This document shows positions 50,664 to 59,531 of a DNA stretch of 64,000 nucleotides, piece by piece (the stretch's first letter is position 1; every line of letters starts with the position of its first letter). The position numbers and the translations under genes were made by a program. The notes under the pieces are model-generated. The model saw only the letters and a program-made list of their open reading frames with translations, did no database searches and was not told the DNA's origin. Source of the stretch: JAKQDP01 sp964536975 (GTDB lineage: Bacteria; Patescibacteriota; Patescibacteriia; 2-01-FULL-39-33); assembly GCA_964536975.1 (NCBI GenBank), contig CAZHYS010000001.1:1-64000 (forward strand). The letters are read 5' to 3'.

Positions 50664-51885
50664 CGACGGTTTTCCGCCGGCTGGCGGCGGTGGAGCCGAA
50701 ATAATCGCCCTTCGTTTTTCCCAAGGCCTGATCGCTTCCGGCCATGAGGTAAAAGTTTTTTCCACTTGCCAGCAGCCAGCGGCGGCGGGGCAAACTGTTG
50801 TTGATGGCGTTGAGGTGATTCGTCATTATTGCGATTATGATTTACGTTGGCGCGGTATTGTAGCCTTGAAAAACAAAAGATGCCTCAAGCCACTAAACAA
50901 TTTATTGGCTGATTATCGGCCGGATATCGTCCACGCTCATAATGTCCACGCGTATATTTCTTACGCTTCTTTGAAGTTGGCCAAAAAAAAAGGAGCCAAG
51001 GTTTTTCTGACCGCTCATGACGTTGACGCTTTCCATCAGGACAAGTTTTTTTCTTTCATTGACCAGTTGAATCCGTCTGTTCCAAAGACTTTTAATTATC
51101 GTTTGGGTTTTTGGGAAAGTCTGCGGCAGTTGAAAAAAACAAAAAATCCTTTGCGTAATTTGATGGTTAGACATTATCTGTCTTTTGTTGACAAAATTTT
51201 TTCGGTCAGTGAGGCGCTCAAGGAGGCCTTGACGCAAAATGGCATCAAAAATACAGAAGTGGTTTATAACGGTTTCGCGCCGATGTCGCTGGTCAAAAAT
51301 GCTAGGGAAACAGTTGGCGTTAAGTATGGTTTGGGAGTGGGGACAGGCATAATATTTATGGCGGGCCGTTTCGGTAGTTTGAAGGGCGGCAATTTATTGG
51401 TGCCGTTAATAAAAGCGCTTAAAGAGCGGGGAAACGACTTTGTGATGGCGGTGGCAGCCAAAAAAGGCGGCTACAGTGAAAAAATAATGGCTCAAGCAGA
51501 AAAAGAAGGCTTGTCTCATCAGTTGCTTTTTACTGGCTGGCTTCATGAGGACGCCTTGGCCGAATGGTATTCGGCCTGCGATATTTGTCTGGTCCCTTCG
51601 GTTTGCTTTGATTCTTTCCCCAATAATAATCTAGAGGCGATGGCTTATGGCAAGCCGGTAGTCGGCACTTGTTTTGGTGGAACCAGAGAGGCGGTTGTTG
51701 ATGGACAAACTGGCTTCATTGTCAATCCTTATGACATAGAAAAAATGGCCGAGATAATAAGCGGAATTTTGGTGGATAAAAATAAGGCGCGCCAGTTGGG
51801 TGCGGCCGGGTACCAGAGATGGAAAGATAATTTTACCCTTGATAAACAAGTAGCTCGGACACTGGAGTTTTACTCTAATTCGTAA
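50644..51885 (+). CDS. GT4 family glycosyltransferase
   Basis: This 413-residue GT-B enzyme starts MKILILSDGFPPAGGGGAE with the glycine-rich acceptor loop. The donor domain has MAGRFGSLKGGNLLVPLIKA and the second Glu of E-x7-E in SFPNNNLEAMAYGKPVV, with Asp in the place of the first (CFDSFPNNNLE). It is the last gene of the plus-strand array and runs into the convergent GT4 gene with a 16-base overlap. No terminator is seen there. Confidence 0.84.
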   Translation: MKILILSDGFPPAGGGGAEIIALRFSQGLIASGHEVKVFSTCQQPAAAGQTVVDGVEVIRHYCDYDLRWRGIVALKNKRCLKPLNNLLADYRPDIVHAHNVHAYISYASLKLAKKKGAKVFLTAHDVDAFHQDKFFSFIDQLNPSVPKTFNYRLGFWESLRQLKKTKNPLRNLMVRHYLSFVDKIFSVSEALKEALTQNGIKNTEVVYNGFAPMSLVKNARETVGVKYGLGVGTGIIFMAGRFGSLKGGNLLVPLIKALKERGNDFVMAVAAKKGGYSEKIMAQAEKEGLSHQLLFTGWLHEDALAEWYSACDICLVPSVCFDSFPNNNLEAMAYGKPVVGTCFGGTREAVVDGQTGFIVNPYDIEKMAEIISGILVDKNKARQLGAAGYQRWKDNFTLDKQVARTLEFYSNS

Positions 51886-52952
51886 TTTTTCAGATAGTCA
51901 GTGGCGGCCTTTTGCCAAGTGAAATTTTCAGCGAATTTTTTAGCCGCCGTGCCCATGCTTTTTTTCTTTTCTTCATCTGTCAAGATGGAGATTATTTTTT
52001 CTGCCAGAATTTCGGCGTTATTTTGTTCTATTAGGTAGCCAGTTTGATTATCAATGATTGCGTCTTCGGCACCGCAATTTTTTGAGCCGATTGCCGGCAC
52101 GCCAAATAAACCCGCTTCAATATAGCTGAGGCCGAAACCTTCAAAGTGCCGGCCGTCATTAATTGACGGCATGATATAAAGCGACGCATGACGATAAATC
52201 TCCGCCAGTTTGTCATCACCGATGTCACTAAACCAAATGACGTCATCAGCGAGACCATTGTCGTCGATTATTTGTTGCAATTTCTCGCGGTATGGTTTGT
52301 TGAATTGGTAGCCGACGATAACATACTTAAGAAAGGGGATTACTTTTTTAACCGCCGTCAAAGCGGTCAGTGAGATATGGTATCCCTTTCTCGGCTTGAC
52401 ATCACCAACAGTCAAAAGATAATTTTCTGGCAAGTTTAATTCGGAAGAAGATAAAGACAGGATGTTATTTTCCACTCCCAAGTGAACCACAGCGATATTG
52501 TTCAGCTCAAATTTTTGGCGAACCCTTTCCGCGGTATATCGGCTGATAGCAAAGATTTTTTGCGAGTTCCTAAGGGATTTTTTCATCAGCCACGACAGAA
52601 AAAAATTTTTTCCCGGGGTGATACTGTATGTGCCAATGGCGCTTATAAAAAATTTTTTGCCCTTGCCAACGGTTGCCAACCAAGCGATAATGCCATAAGG
52701 ATAAACATCTAAAGCGTGTACAACATCAAATGATTTGGCGACTTTTCTGATCACCAAAGCATTTTTAAGCAGTGCCACAATTGATCGCCAACTTTTTCCA
52801 GTCGCCAAAGCAAAATCGCCACTGTTATCTTCGGCGGCGATTTTTACTTCCTGGCTGGTTTGTTTTTTTAATTCAGCGGATATTTTAGCTGAATATCTGG
52901 CCCAGCCGCCATAGCCATCGCGAATTGAATAGGTGATAATCAATATTTTCAT
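51870..52952 (-). CDS. GT4 family glycosyltransferase
   Basis: This 360-residue GT-B enzyme starts MKILIITYSIRDGYGGWARY. The donor domain has LTVGDVKPRKGYHISLTAL and E-x7-E in HFEGFGLSYIEAGLFGVPAI. This is the mannosyl/glucosyltransferase-like type with GFGLSYIEA. It follows the sugar phosphotransferase on the same strand at 59 bases distance, so both are probably transcribed together from the promoter at 54372-54400. It may add the second sugar after the initiating step. Confidence 0.85.
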   Translation of the reverse strand: MKILIITYSIRDGYGGWARYSAKISAELKKQTSQEVKIAAEDNSGDFALATGKSWRSIVALLKNALVIRKVAKSFDVVHALDVYPYGIIAWLATVGKGKKFFISAIGTYSITPGKNFFLSWLMKKSLRNSQKIFAISRYTAERVRQKFELNNIAVVHLGVENNILSLSSSELNLPENYLLTVGDVKPRKGYHISLTALTAVKKVIPFLKYVIVGYQFNKPYREKLQQIIDDNGLADDVIWFSDIGDDKLAEIYRHASLYIMPSINDGRHFEGFGLSYIEAGLFGVPAIGSKNCGAEDAIIDNQTGYLIEQNNAEILAEKIISILTDEEKKKSMGTAAKKFAENFTWQKAATDYLKNYELE

Positions 52953-53011
52953 AATCCATCTGCGATTTAAGTTGCCGCTCCGCCGAACGGTCGGCTGCGG
53001 TAATTTTATAT

Positions 53012-54349
53012 TTACTGTCCTTTGCCACCCAAAACAACCTTGATGGTTTTGAGCATTATACTGGTATCGAGAAAGAGGGAACGATTTTTCAGATAATACA
53101 AATCGTATTTTATTTTTTCCAGGGTTTCCTCTTTTGAACCGCCATAGCTGGGGCCGTTCAGCTGCGCCCAGCCGGTTAGCCCCGGTTTCACCAGTAGCCG
53201 TTCCCGATAGAAGGGGATTTCCTTTTCCAGTATTTCAATAAACTCCGGCCGTTCCGGACGCGGGCCGACAAAACTCATTTCGCCGCGCAAGACATTAAGA
53301 AGCTGCGGAATTTCATCAATTCTTGTTTTGCGCATCAGCCGGCCGAAGCGGGTGATGCGGGGGTCGTCCTTGATCGCCCATTGTGGCCCGTTTTTCTCCG
53401 CGCCAACAATCATGGAGCGGAATTTTACCGCCAAAAACGGCTGGCCATTTTTGCCTGTGCGGACTTGTTTGAATAATACCGGTCCAGAGCCGTCAAATTT
53501 GATTAATAGAGCAATAAACGGTAGAAATGGAGAGGTAGCAATAAGTCCCAGGGATGCTAAAATAATATCAAAAAATCTTTTTATAATTTCGTAATTTTTT
53601 TTGGAATGTTCTGAGAGATTTTCCAGGAACCAGCCGTGTTCGATATTTTCAATAGGAATTTTATTGGTTACCTGTTCATAGAGTCCGCTGATATTGCAGA
53701 CGGTAATGCCCAAAGCAAAGCAGCCGAATATTTTTTTTATCACCTCCTGGTTGTTTTTAAACTCATCCTCGCCAGCCAGAATATCAATATTATTTTTCCG
53801 GCAGTATACTTCCAGATTGTCTGGTAGGGTAGGAATGATTTCCGCGCTGTAACCCAATTGCGGCCTTTTTTGAATTTCCGCCGCCAGAAGCTTGGCCAGT
53901 GGCGAATCGCCGACAATCAGAACTTTATTGGTGATGGCCGTTGATTTTATAAAGTTGTAAAAAATTGTTCGCCAGCCGAATAGTAGAATTAAAGAAGCGG
54001 CCACCTGGATTATTAATACTCGTTGTGGCCTGATACTATCCAGAAACGGCGTGAAGAAATAAAACATTGCCACCGCAATAAATAAATTTACGGCAAACAA
54101 CTTAATAATAGTATTAGCCAGATTGCTGGCATTATAACTTATCTTCAAATCATAAAAATCATTAATAAAGAACACTATTAGCCAGACAATAAAAACCAAA
54201 GAAAACGGCTTTAGATGCCTGTCCCAATTGCCGCTTAGGCTGTCTGATCCGTAACGTAGGATTAGGGTCAGCCACAAAGCCAAATAAAGGAAAATAACGT
54301 CCCCGATTAGCAAGATTATTTTTTTTGTTTTGATGATAAAATCGGACAT
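53012..54349 (-). CDS. initiating polyprenyl-phosphate sugar phosphotransferase (WbaP/ExoY type)
   Basis: This 445-residue protein has four to five N-terminal membrane segments (LLIGDVIFLYLALWLTLILR and others), a central CoA-binding-like soluble domain (about 120-230), and the C-terminal bacterial sugar transferase domain. The latter carries KRFFDIILASLGLI, LFKQVRTGKNGQPF, KFRSM, KTRIDEIPQLLNVLRGEMSF with VGPRPE, and KPGLTGWAQLNG. It moves a sugar-1-phosphate from a UDP-sugar to undecaprenyl phosphate, the first step of Wzx/Wzy-dependent polymers. It is the only initiating enzyme in the window. It is transcribed away from cysD, whose promoter is back to back with its own. Confidence 0.9.
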   Translation of the reverse strand: MSDFIIKTKKIILLIGDVIFLYLALWLTLILRYGSDSLSGNWDRHLKPFSLVFIVWLIVFFINDFYDLKISYNASNLANTIIKLFAVNLFIAVAMFYFFTPFLDSIRPQRVLIIQVAASLILLFGWRTIFYNFIKSTAITNKVLIVGDSPLAKLLAAEIQKRPQLGYSAEIIPTLPDNLEVYCRKNNIDILAGEDEFKNNQEVIKKIFGCFALGITVCNISGLYEQVTNKIPIENIEHGWFLENLSEHSKKNYEIIKRFFDIILASLGLIATSPFLPFIALLIKFDGSGPVLFKQVRTGKNGQPFLAVKFRSMIVGAEKNGPQWAIKDDPRITRFGRLMRKTRIDEIPQLLNVLRGEMSFVGPRPERPEFIEILEKEIPFYRERLLVKPGLTGWAQLNGPSYGGSKEETLEKIKYDLYYLKNRSLFLDTSIMLKTIKVVLGGKGQ

Positions 54350-54371
54350 AGTAAAAAAAGTAATTATTTAA

Positions 54372-54400
54372 AGGATACAATAAAATTGAAAAAAAATCAA
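54372..54400 (-). promoter_or_regulatory. promoter of the phosphotransferase operon
   Basis: Read on the minus strand, TTGATT (54395-54400), 17 bases and TATCCT (54372-54377) lie 23 bases before the ATG at 54349. Confidence 0.45.
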
Positions 54401-54433
54401 GTTTTTTCGTCACTTCCTTTTTCGGGTTTTTTG

Positions 54434-54442
54434 TGATAAAAT
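54434..54442 (+). promoter_or_regulatory. extended -10 promoter of cysD
   Basis: TGA followed by TAAAAT makes an extended -10 element. Transcription would start about 54449, three bases before the ATG, so the mRNA would be almost leaderless. No clear -35 box is present. Confidence 0.4.
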
Positions 54443-54451
54443 TGCCAAGTA

Positions 54452-55375
54452 ATGCGTATTACTTTTAATATGGGCAATTATAATTTTAATTATCTGAGCA
54501 GTTTGGAGGCGGAGAGCATCTATATCATCAGGGAGGCCTGGGCGGAATTTAAGAATCCGGTTATGCTTTATTCAATCGGCAAAGATTCTTCGGTTCTTGT
54601 CCATCTGGCCAAGAAAGCTTTTTTTCCGGCGCCGCTTCCCTTTCCCCTGCTTCATATTGATACCGGTTTTAAGTTTAGAGAAATGATTGAATTTCGGGAC
54701 TGCTATACCAAGAAAATCGGCGCCAAGCTTATTGTTTATCAGAACCGTGAATCCAGAGCGCTGGATTTTAAAGCTGAAGACGCGGCGACAGACAGCTATA
54801 TTTATTACAAGAAAACCAAACCGCTCTTGGAAGCGATTGCTCATTATGGCTTTGATGCCGCTATTGGCGGTTCGCGGCGTGAAGAAGAAAAATCTCGCGC
54901 CAAAGAAAGGATCTTTTCTGTCCGGCGGGAGCAAGGAGGTTGGGACCCCAAAAATCAGCGGCCGGAATTATGGAATTTGTACAATCCATGTCTCTCCGCC
55001 GGCGAGACAATGCGGGTCTTTCCTTTATCTAATTGGACGGAAGCCGACATCTGGGCTTATATTAAACAAGAGAATATAGAAGTGGTCCCCCTTTATTTTT
55101 CCCAGGTCAGAAAAGTCGTTAAAAGAAACGGCATTTATATTCGGCTAGATGAGTTTACCCAGCCACGAGAAGGGGAAGAGGTATTGGAAATGGAGTGTCG
55201 CTATCGGACTCTTGGCTGCTCGCCTTCTACTGGAGCGGTACCATCAACGGCAAAAAATTTAGATGATATTTTAGATGAAGTTTTGGCGGCCGAAAATTCT
55301 GAACGAGAAACAAGAGCGATTGACGCAACTTCCGCGGCAGCAATGGAGGAAAAGAAAAAAGAAGGATATTTCTAA
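54452..55375 (+). CDS. cysD: sulfate adenylyltransferase small subunit
   Basis: This 307-residue protein of the PP-loop ATP pyrophosphatase family has YSIGKDSSVLVHLAKKAF (ATP loop), PLLHIDTGFKFREMIEFRD, GGSRREEEKSRAKERIFS and RYRTLGCSPSTGAVPS near the end, as in CysD. With CysN it makes adenosine 5'-phosphosulfate from ATP and sulfate. It lies 5 bases before cysNC. No sulfite- or PAPS-reductase genes are seen here, so the pathway probably serves sulfation and not cysteine synthesis. The nearby sulfotransferase (44192) supports that. A second ATG at 54470 is possible. Confidence 0.92.
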   Translation: MRITFNMGNYNFNYLSSLEAESIYIIREAWAEFKNPVMLYSIGKDSSVLVHLAKKAFFPAPLPFPLLHIDTGFKFREMIEFRDCYTKKIGAKLIVYQNRESRALDFKAEDAATDSYIYYKKTKPLLEAIAHYGFDAAIGGSRREEEKSRAKERIFSVRREQGGWDPKNQRPELWNLYNPCLSAGETMRVFPLSNWTEADIWAYIKQENIEVVPLYFSQVRKVVKRNGIYIRLDEFTQPREGEEVLEMECRYRTLGCSPSTGAVPSTAKNLDDILDEVLAAENSERETRAIDATSAAAMEEKKKEGYF

Positions 55376-55380
55376 AATCA

Positions 55381-57222
55381 ATGAATCAAATTACAAATTC
55401 AGACAAAGAAATTTTGCGGTTAGTCATCGCCGGCAGCGTTGATGATGGCAAGTCCACCCTGATCGGGAGATTATTTTTTGATTTGGATGAGATTTATAAT
55501 GATCAACTGAATTCATTGCGAGAGTTGAGTCGGAAGCAGGGATTTGATGGATTAGATTTTTCCTTGTTTACCGATGGTTTGTCCGCCGAACAAGAGCAAA
55601 AAATTACCATTGATGTGGCTTATCGTTATTTTTCTACTGATCGGCGCCGTTATATTATTGCTGATGTTCCGGGCCACGAACAATACACCCGTAACATGAT
55701 CACAGGGGCATCCAATGCCAATCTGGCTTTGATTTTGGTTGATGCCAGAAAAGGATTGTTGCCGCAGTCGCGCCGCCATTTATCAATCGCCGCCCTGTTG
55801 GGAATAAAGCATATTTTAGTAGTGATAAACAAAATGGACTTGGTTGGTTATCAAGAAAGCCGCTTTATTGAAATCAGGGAAGGTTTCTCTGATTATGCGG
55901 CTAAGCTAGGAATTTCTGATTTACAGTTCACCCCCATTTCCGCCACTACTGGCGAGATGGTTGTCAATCGAGGAGAGAATATGGGCTGGTATCAGGGACC
56001 GACGGTATTAAGCTATTTGGAAAACGTTTCTATCGCTGGTGACTATAACTTAATTGATTTTCGTTTTTCAATTCAGGGAGTAGTGCGCCCCAATCAAGAT
56101 TTTCGCGGTTATCTCGGCCGAGTCTTGAGTGGTGAGATAAAAATCGGAGAAGAAATATTGATTTTGCCTTCCAGCCGCCGGACAAAAATCAAATCAATTA
56201 TTTATGACGAAAAAGATCAGTCAGATGCGGTTGTGCCGCAATCAGTTTTATTGTCTTTTACCGATGAGGTTGACGCTAGTCGCGGCGATGTTGTGGCGCG
56301 GATTAATAATTTACCCGATGTCGCCAGTGAATTTGACGCTGATATCTTTTGGCTTTCATCAATGCCGCTTGATCCAGCCAGAAGCTATCTAATAAAACAT
56401 TGTGCCATTAAGACCCGTTGTGTGGCGGAAAAAATCTATTATCGTCTTAATATCGAAACTCTGCATCGGGAAAACGCCGACAGATTGGAGATGAATGAAA
56501 TTGGGAAGTTAAAGATAAAAACCGTCCAGCCGCTCGTCTTTGATGCTTACAAGCAAAATCGCCAAACCGGCTGTTTCATTTTGATAGATGAGATTAGCGG
56601 TGAAACAGTAGCGGCGGGAATAATTATCAAAAAAACCGTTTCTGCCAGCTCCTCGGCCGAGTCATTGGTTTCTAATTTATCATGGAAGGCGGATCATGAC
56701 GGAGCGGTGATATGGTTTACCGGTTTGTCTGGATCCGGCAAGAGCACGATTGCTGATGAAACTTATCAGCGTCTAAAATCATCCGGCTATAAGGCAGAAC
56801 GGCTTGATGGCGATTTATTGAGAGAATTTTTATGTCGCGATCTTGGTTTTTCTAAGGAAGACCGCGACAAAAACATTGAACGGGCAGCTTTTATCGCCGG
56901 CCTTTTGGCTAAACACGGGATTATTGTGCTGGCAACATTCATTTCACCTTATTATAAACATCGATCCTTGGCGAGGCAATTGGCCAGTGAAAAATTTTTG
57001 GAGATTTTTGTTGACACCTCATTAGCCGAATGTGAACGGCGCGACGTCAAGGGGCTTTATCAAAAAGCCAAGCGCGGCGAGATAGAAAATTTTACCGGCG
57101 TTAGTGATGTTTATGAAGCGCCGAAAAATCCTGACTTAGTGTTGGCGACGGAAAAATCATCTTTGGCTGAATGCGTGGAAAAGACACTCCTTCTATTAAA
57201 GGAGAGGGGAATTATCAAATAA
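55381..57222 (+). CDS. cysNC: bifunctional sulfate adenylyltransferase GTPase / APS kinase
   Basis: This 613-residue protein has a GTPase domain with GSVDDGKS at 18-25, DVPGHEQYTRNM (G3) and NKMDL (G4), followed by beta-barrel domains to about 430. From about 440 an APS kinase domain begins, with Walker A GLSGSGKST at about 448-456, LDGDLLREFLCRDLGFSKED, ATFISPYY and KGLYQKAKRGEI. CysN drives sulfate activation with GTP, and CysC phosphorylates APS to PAPS, the sulfate donor. With cysD the set is complete. It ends in the 143-base spacer before the protease promoter. Confidence 0.93.
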   Translation: MNQITNSDKEILRLVIAGSVDDGKSTLIGRLFFDLDEIYNDQLNSLRELSRKQGFDGLDFSLFTDGLSAEQEQKITIDVAYRYFSTDRRRYIIADVPGHEQYTRNMITGASNANLALILVDARKGLLPQSRRHLSIAALLGIKHILVVINKMDLVGYQESRFIEIREGFSDYAAKLGISDLQFTPISATTGEMVVNRGENMGWYQGPTVLSYLENVSIAGDYNLIDFRFSIQGVVRPNQDFRGYLGRVLSGEIKIGEEILILPSSRRTKIKSIIYDEKDQSDAVVPQSVLLSFTDEVDASRGDVVARINNLPDVASEFDADIFWLSSMPLDPARSYLIKHCAIKTRCVAEKIYYRLNIETLHRENADRLEMNEIGKLKIKTVQPLVFDAYKQNRQTGCFILIDEISGETVAAGIIIKKTVSASSSAESLVSNLSWKADHDGAVIWFTGLSGSGKSTIADETYQRLKSSGYKAERLDGDLLREFLCRDLGFSKEDRDKNIERAAFIAGLLAKHGIIVLATFISPYYKHRSLARQLASEKFLEIFVDTSLAECERRDVKGLYQKAKRGEIENFTGVSDVYEAPKNPDLVLATEKSSLAECVEKTLLLLKERGIIK

Positions 57223-57300
57223 TGCTGGCTCTCTTTTTTTTGACAACCGCGGACGGCTAAATTGACAACAACTCATTATATTTTCCGGTCTTGACAAAAA

Positions 57301-57329
57301 TTGACCGAAAATTGTTTTAAAATTATAAT
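57301..57329 (+). promoter_or_regulatory. promoter of the protease gene
   Basis: TTGACC (57301-57306), 17 bases and TATAAT (57324-57329) form a near-consensus promoter 37 bases before the ATG. A further TTGACA lies at 57291 but at 27 bases spacing. Confidence 0.75.
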
Positions 57330-57365
57330 TAAATCAGTAAGCATCTGATCAGGACTAATATCTAA

Positions 57366-59036
57366 ATGAAAAAATATCTTTTATTTTTTTTATTGTTGCT
57401 GTCGGTAGTTTTTTTGCCGACACTGGAGGCGGCGGCCTATGTGCCTTCCGACCCGCTTTATCCGTCGCAGGCGTATCTAAGTCAGATTTACGCTCCTTCG
57501 GCCTGGGAAGAGGCGCGAGGCAAGGGAGTGGTGGTGGCGGTTTTGGACTCTGGCGTTGATGTTGATCATCCTGATCTGGAGTTTAATATCTGGAAGAATT
57601 CCGATGAGAAGGCCGGCGACGGAATTGACAATGACAATAACGGTTATATTGATGATATAAATGGTTGGGATTTTGTTGCCGAAGCCGCCGATCCTCGGCC
57701 CAAGCTTGACGAAGGATATTCTATGGCTGGTGTCAACCATGGCACAGCGATCGCCGGACTAATTGGCGCGGTGGCCAATAACGGCAAAGGCATTGCTGGT
57801 GTCGCTTTTTATTCCAAGATAATGCCGATCAGAATTTTGGGCAGTGATGGCACTGGCGATGTCGCCAATCTGATCAAAGCCATTCGTTATGCCGTCAACA
57901 ATGGCGCCGATATTATTAACCTAAGTCTAGTGGGCTATGACTACAGTGCCGAATTGCAGGAGGCGGTTATCTGGGCGAAGAACAAGGGCGTTTTAATTGT
58001 TGCTTCGGCCGGCAATAGCAGCGAGAATGGGGGAATAGATTTGGACAATCAGCCGGCTTATCCGGCTTGCTATGGTGATAATCAGACAAATAATTTGGTT
58101 ATCGCGGTTTCAGCGGTTGATGGGGCGGACAAAAAATCATCCTTCACCAACTATGGCCATTGCATTGATGTCAGTGCGCCCGGCCAGAGCTTGGTGAGTT
58201 TGGCTCATTATGACCCGGCCAATGGTTTTAACAATTATTATTCTTATGATTGGCAGGGGACGTCTTTTTCCGCCGCGTTAGTTTCCGGCCTGGCCGCGCT
58301 TATTAAGTCAAAAGATCTTTCCTTATCGCCAGCCGAGATCGCGGAAATATTATTGCTTGGCACCGACGATATCTATACTTGGAATCCAAGCTTTATGGAC
58401 GAGTTGGGAACCGGCCGAATAAATGCCGGCTTGGCGCTCGGCAGCGACTTGATTTCTGGTAACGGTTATCTGGCCAAACTGGCAAGCGGGCCGGCAGTAT
58501 ATTTTGTAGACGGCCGAGGTCAACGGCACCTTTTTTCCAACGAGGCGACTTATTGGAGTTGGCATCAGGGCTCTTGGTCAAAACAGGATATCAAAACTAT
58601 TTCCCAAGATGAGTTTGACAGTTTGGAGGCTGGTGTCAATATTACCGTCCGCCCGGGAACCAATTTGATCAGATTTGAAAACAGTCCGCGGGTGTACGCC
58701 GTCGGGACAGAAAGAGATATCTATTATCTTGATACGGAAATGGCAGCGCGTCTCTACGGCGCCGATTATCTCTCCCGCACGGTTGTCGTTCAGAATGCCT
58801 TTGAGACAGATTATGATAGAATGGGTCAATGGTTGAATATTTTTTATCCACCCGCGACGATTATTGCCGTTGGCTCTGATCGGTATTATATTGACGGATT
58901 GACAAGGCGGCCGGTCAGTGAAGCGATTTTTACGGCCAATAAATTTGATGCTAATTATGTGATTGGCGACCCGGACGACTCTTTTAATTATCAGAATGGC
59001 TTGGATTTGGGAATATTGCCGACTTATGAAATATAG
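57366..59036 (+). CDS. secreted subtilisin-like protease with surface module
   Basis: This 556-residue protein has a signal peptide (about 1-24) and a peptidase S8 domain with catalytic Asp61 (AVLDSGVDVDHPDLE), His125 (NHGTAIAGLIG) and Ser300 (QGTSFSAALVSG). Only about 25 residues precede the catalytic domain, so there is no large propeptide, as in thermitase-like enzymes. Residues 368-545 repeat the module found at 36-210 of the surface protein 3894-7652 (RHLFSNEATYWSW, IKTISQDEFDSLE, LIRFENSPRVYAV, QNAFETDY). It probably acts at the cell surface, perhaps in maturation of envelope proteins. The promoter is near consensus, and its end overlaps the GtrA-like gene by 11 bases. Confidence 0.88.
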   Translation: MKKYLLFFLLLLSVVFLPTLEAAAYVPSDPLYPSQAYLSQIYAPSAWEEARGKGVVVAVLDSGVDVDHPDLEFNIWKNSDEKAGDGIDNDNNGYIDDINGWDFVAEAADPRPKLDEGYSMAGVNHGTAIAGLIGAVANNGKGIAGVAFYSKIMPIRILGSDGTGDVANLIKAIRYAVNNGADIINLSLVGYDYSAELQEAVIWAKNKGVLIVASAGNSSENGGIDLDNQPAYPACYGDNQTNNLVIAVSAVDGADKKSSFTNYGHCIDVSAPGQSLVSLAHYDPANGFNNYYSYDWQGTSFSAALVSGLAALIKSKDLSLSPAEIAEILLLGTDDIYTWNPSFMDELGTGRINAGLALGSDLISGNGYLAKLASGPAVYFVDGRGQRHLFSNEATYWSWHQGSWSKQDIKTISQDEFDSLEAGVNITVRPGTNLIRFENSPRVYAVGTERDIYYLDTEMAARLYGADYLSRTVVVQNAFETDYDRMGQWLNIFYPPATIIAVGSDRYYIDGLTRRPVSEAIFTANKFDANYVIGDPDDSFNYQNGLDLGILPTYEI

Positions 59037-59457
59037 TTTAAGACAAATATTTTTTTTCCTGCTTGGCTGGATCCTGCTTAGGCAATTTGTCAAATTTTGC
59101 CTGGTTGGCTTTACTAATCTATTGGTTGATTTTTCAATTTATTGGTTGTTGACTAGGGTTTTTGACTGTTTTTATATTGTCGCGGCAATACTTTCTTTTC
59201 TAGTGGCGGTAACTTGGAGTTTTTTTATCAATCGCCGCTGGACCTTTCGGCATTTTTGCGGTGACATCAAAATTCAATATCTAAAATTTTTTACCGCCAA
59301 TCTGATCAGTCTGGGCTTAAATTTGCTTATTTTTTACGCGCTGGTGGAATACGGCCAGCTGAATGATTTATTAGCTAAGCTTATCGTGGCAATAATTGTC
59401 GCTTTTTTCAATTTTGCCATCAATCGTTTTTGGACCTTCCGTCGGGAAAATCCTTGA
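59026..59457 (+). CDS. GtrA-like membrane protein
   Basis: This 143-residue protein has four membrane helices and the GtrA pattern: FVKFCLVGFTNLLVDFSIYW in the first helix, WSFFINRRWTFRH after the third, and FAINRFWTFRRENP at the end. GtrA-type proteins are proposed to flip polyprenyl-phosphate sugars to the outer face for enzymes of the GT39 kind. The ATG at 59026 lies inside the protease gene. A longer reading from 58963 is rejected. Confidence 0.85.
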   Translation: MKYSLRQIFFFLLGWILLRQFVKFCLVGFTNLLVDFSIYWLLTRVFDCFYIVAAILSFLVAVTWSFFINRRWTFRHFCGDIKIQYLKFFTANLISLGLNLLIFYALVEYGQLNDLLAKLIVAIIVAFFNFAINRFWTFRRENP

Positions 59458-59466
59458 TTTTTCCGG

Positions 59467-59495
59467 TTGTTTTTGGTCGGTTTTTTTGGTACAAT
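59467..59495 (+). promoter_or_regulatory. promoter of the UXS-like gene
   Basis: TTGTTT (59467-59472), 17 bases and TACAAT (59490-59495), preceded by TGG (an extended -10), lie 37 bases upstream of the ATG at 59532. Confidence 0.5.
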
Positions 59496-59531
59496 GTTGA
59501 TAACTTTTTAAGATTAATTTAACTTTTATTT

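Noticed and set aside
58963..59025. N-terminal extension of the GtrA-like protein
   Set aside because: It lies in a different frame within the protease gene and adds residues outside the GtrA pattern. The ATG at 59026 gives a normal length.
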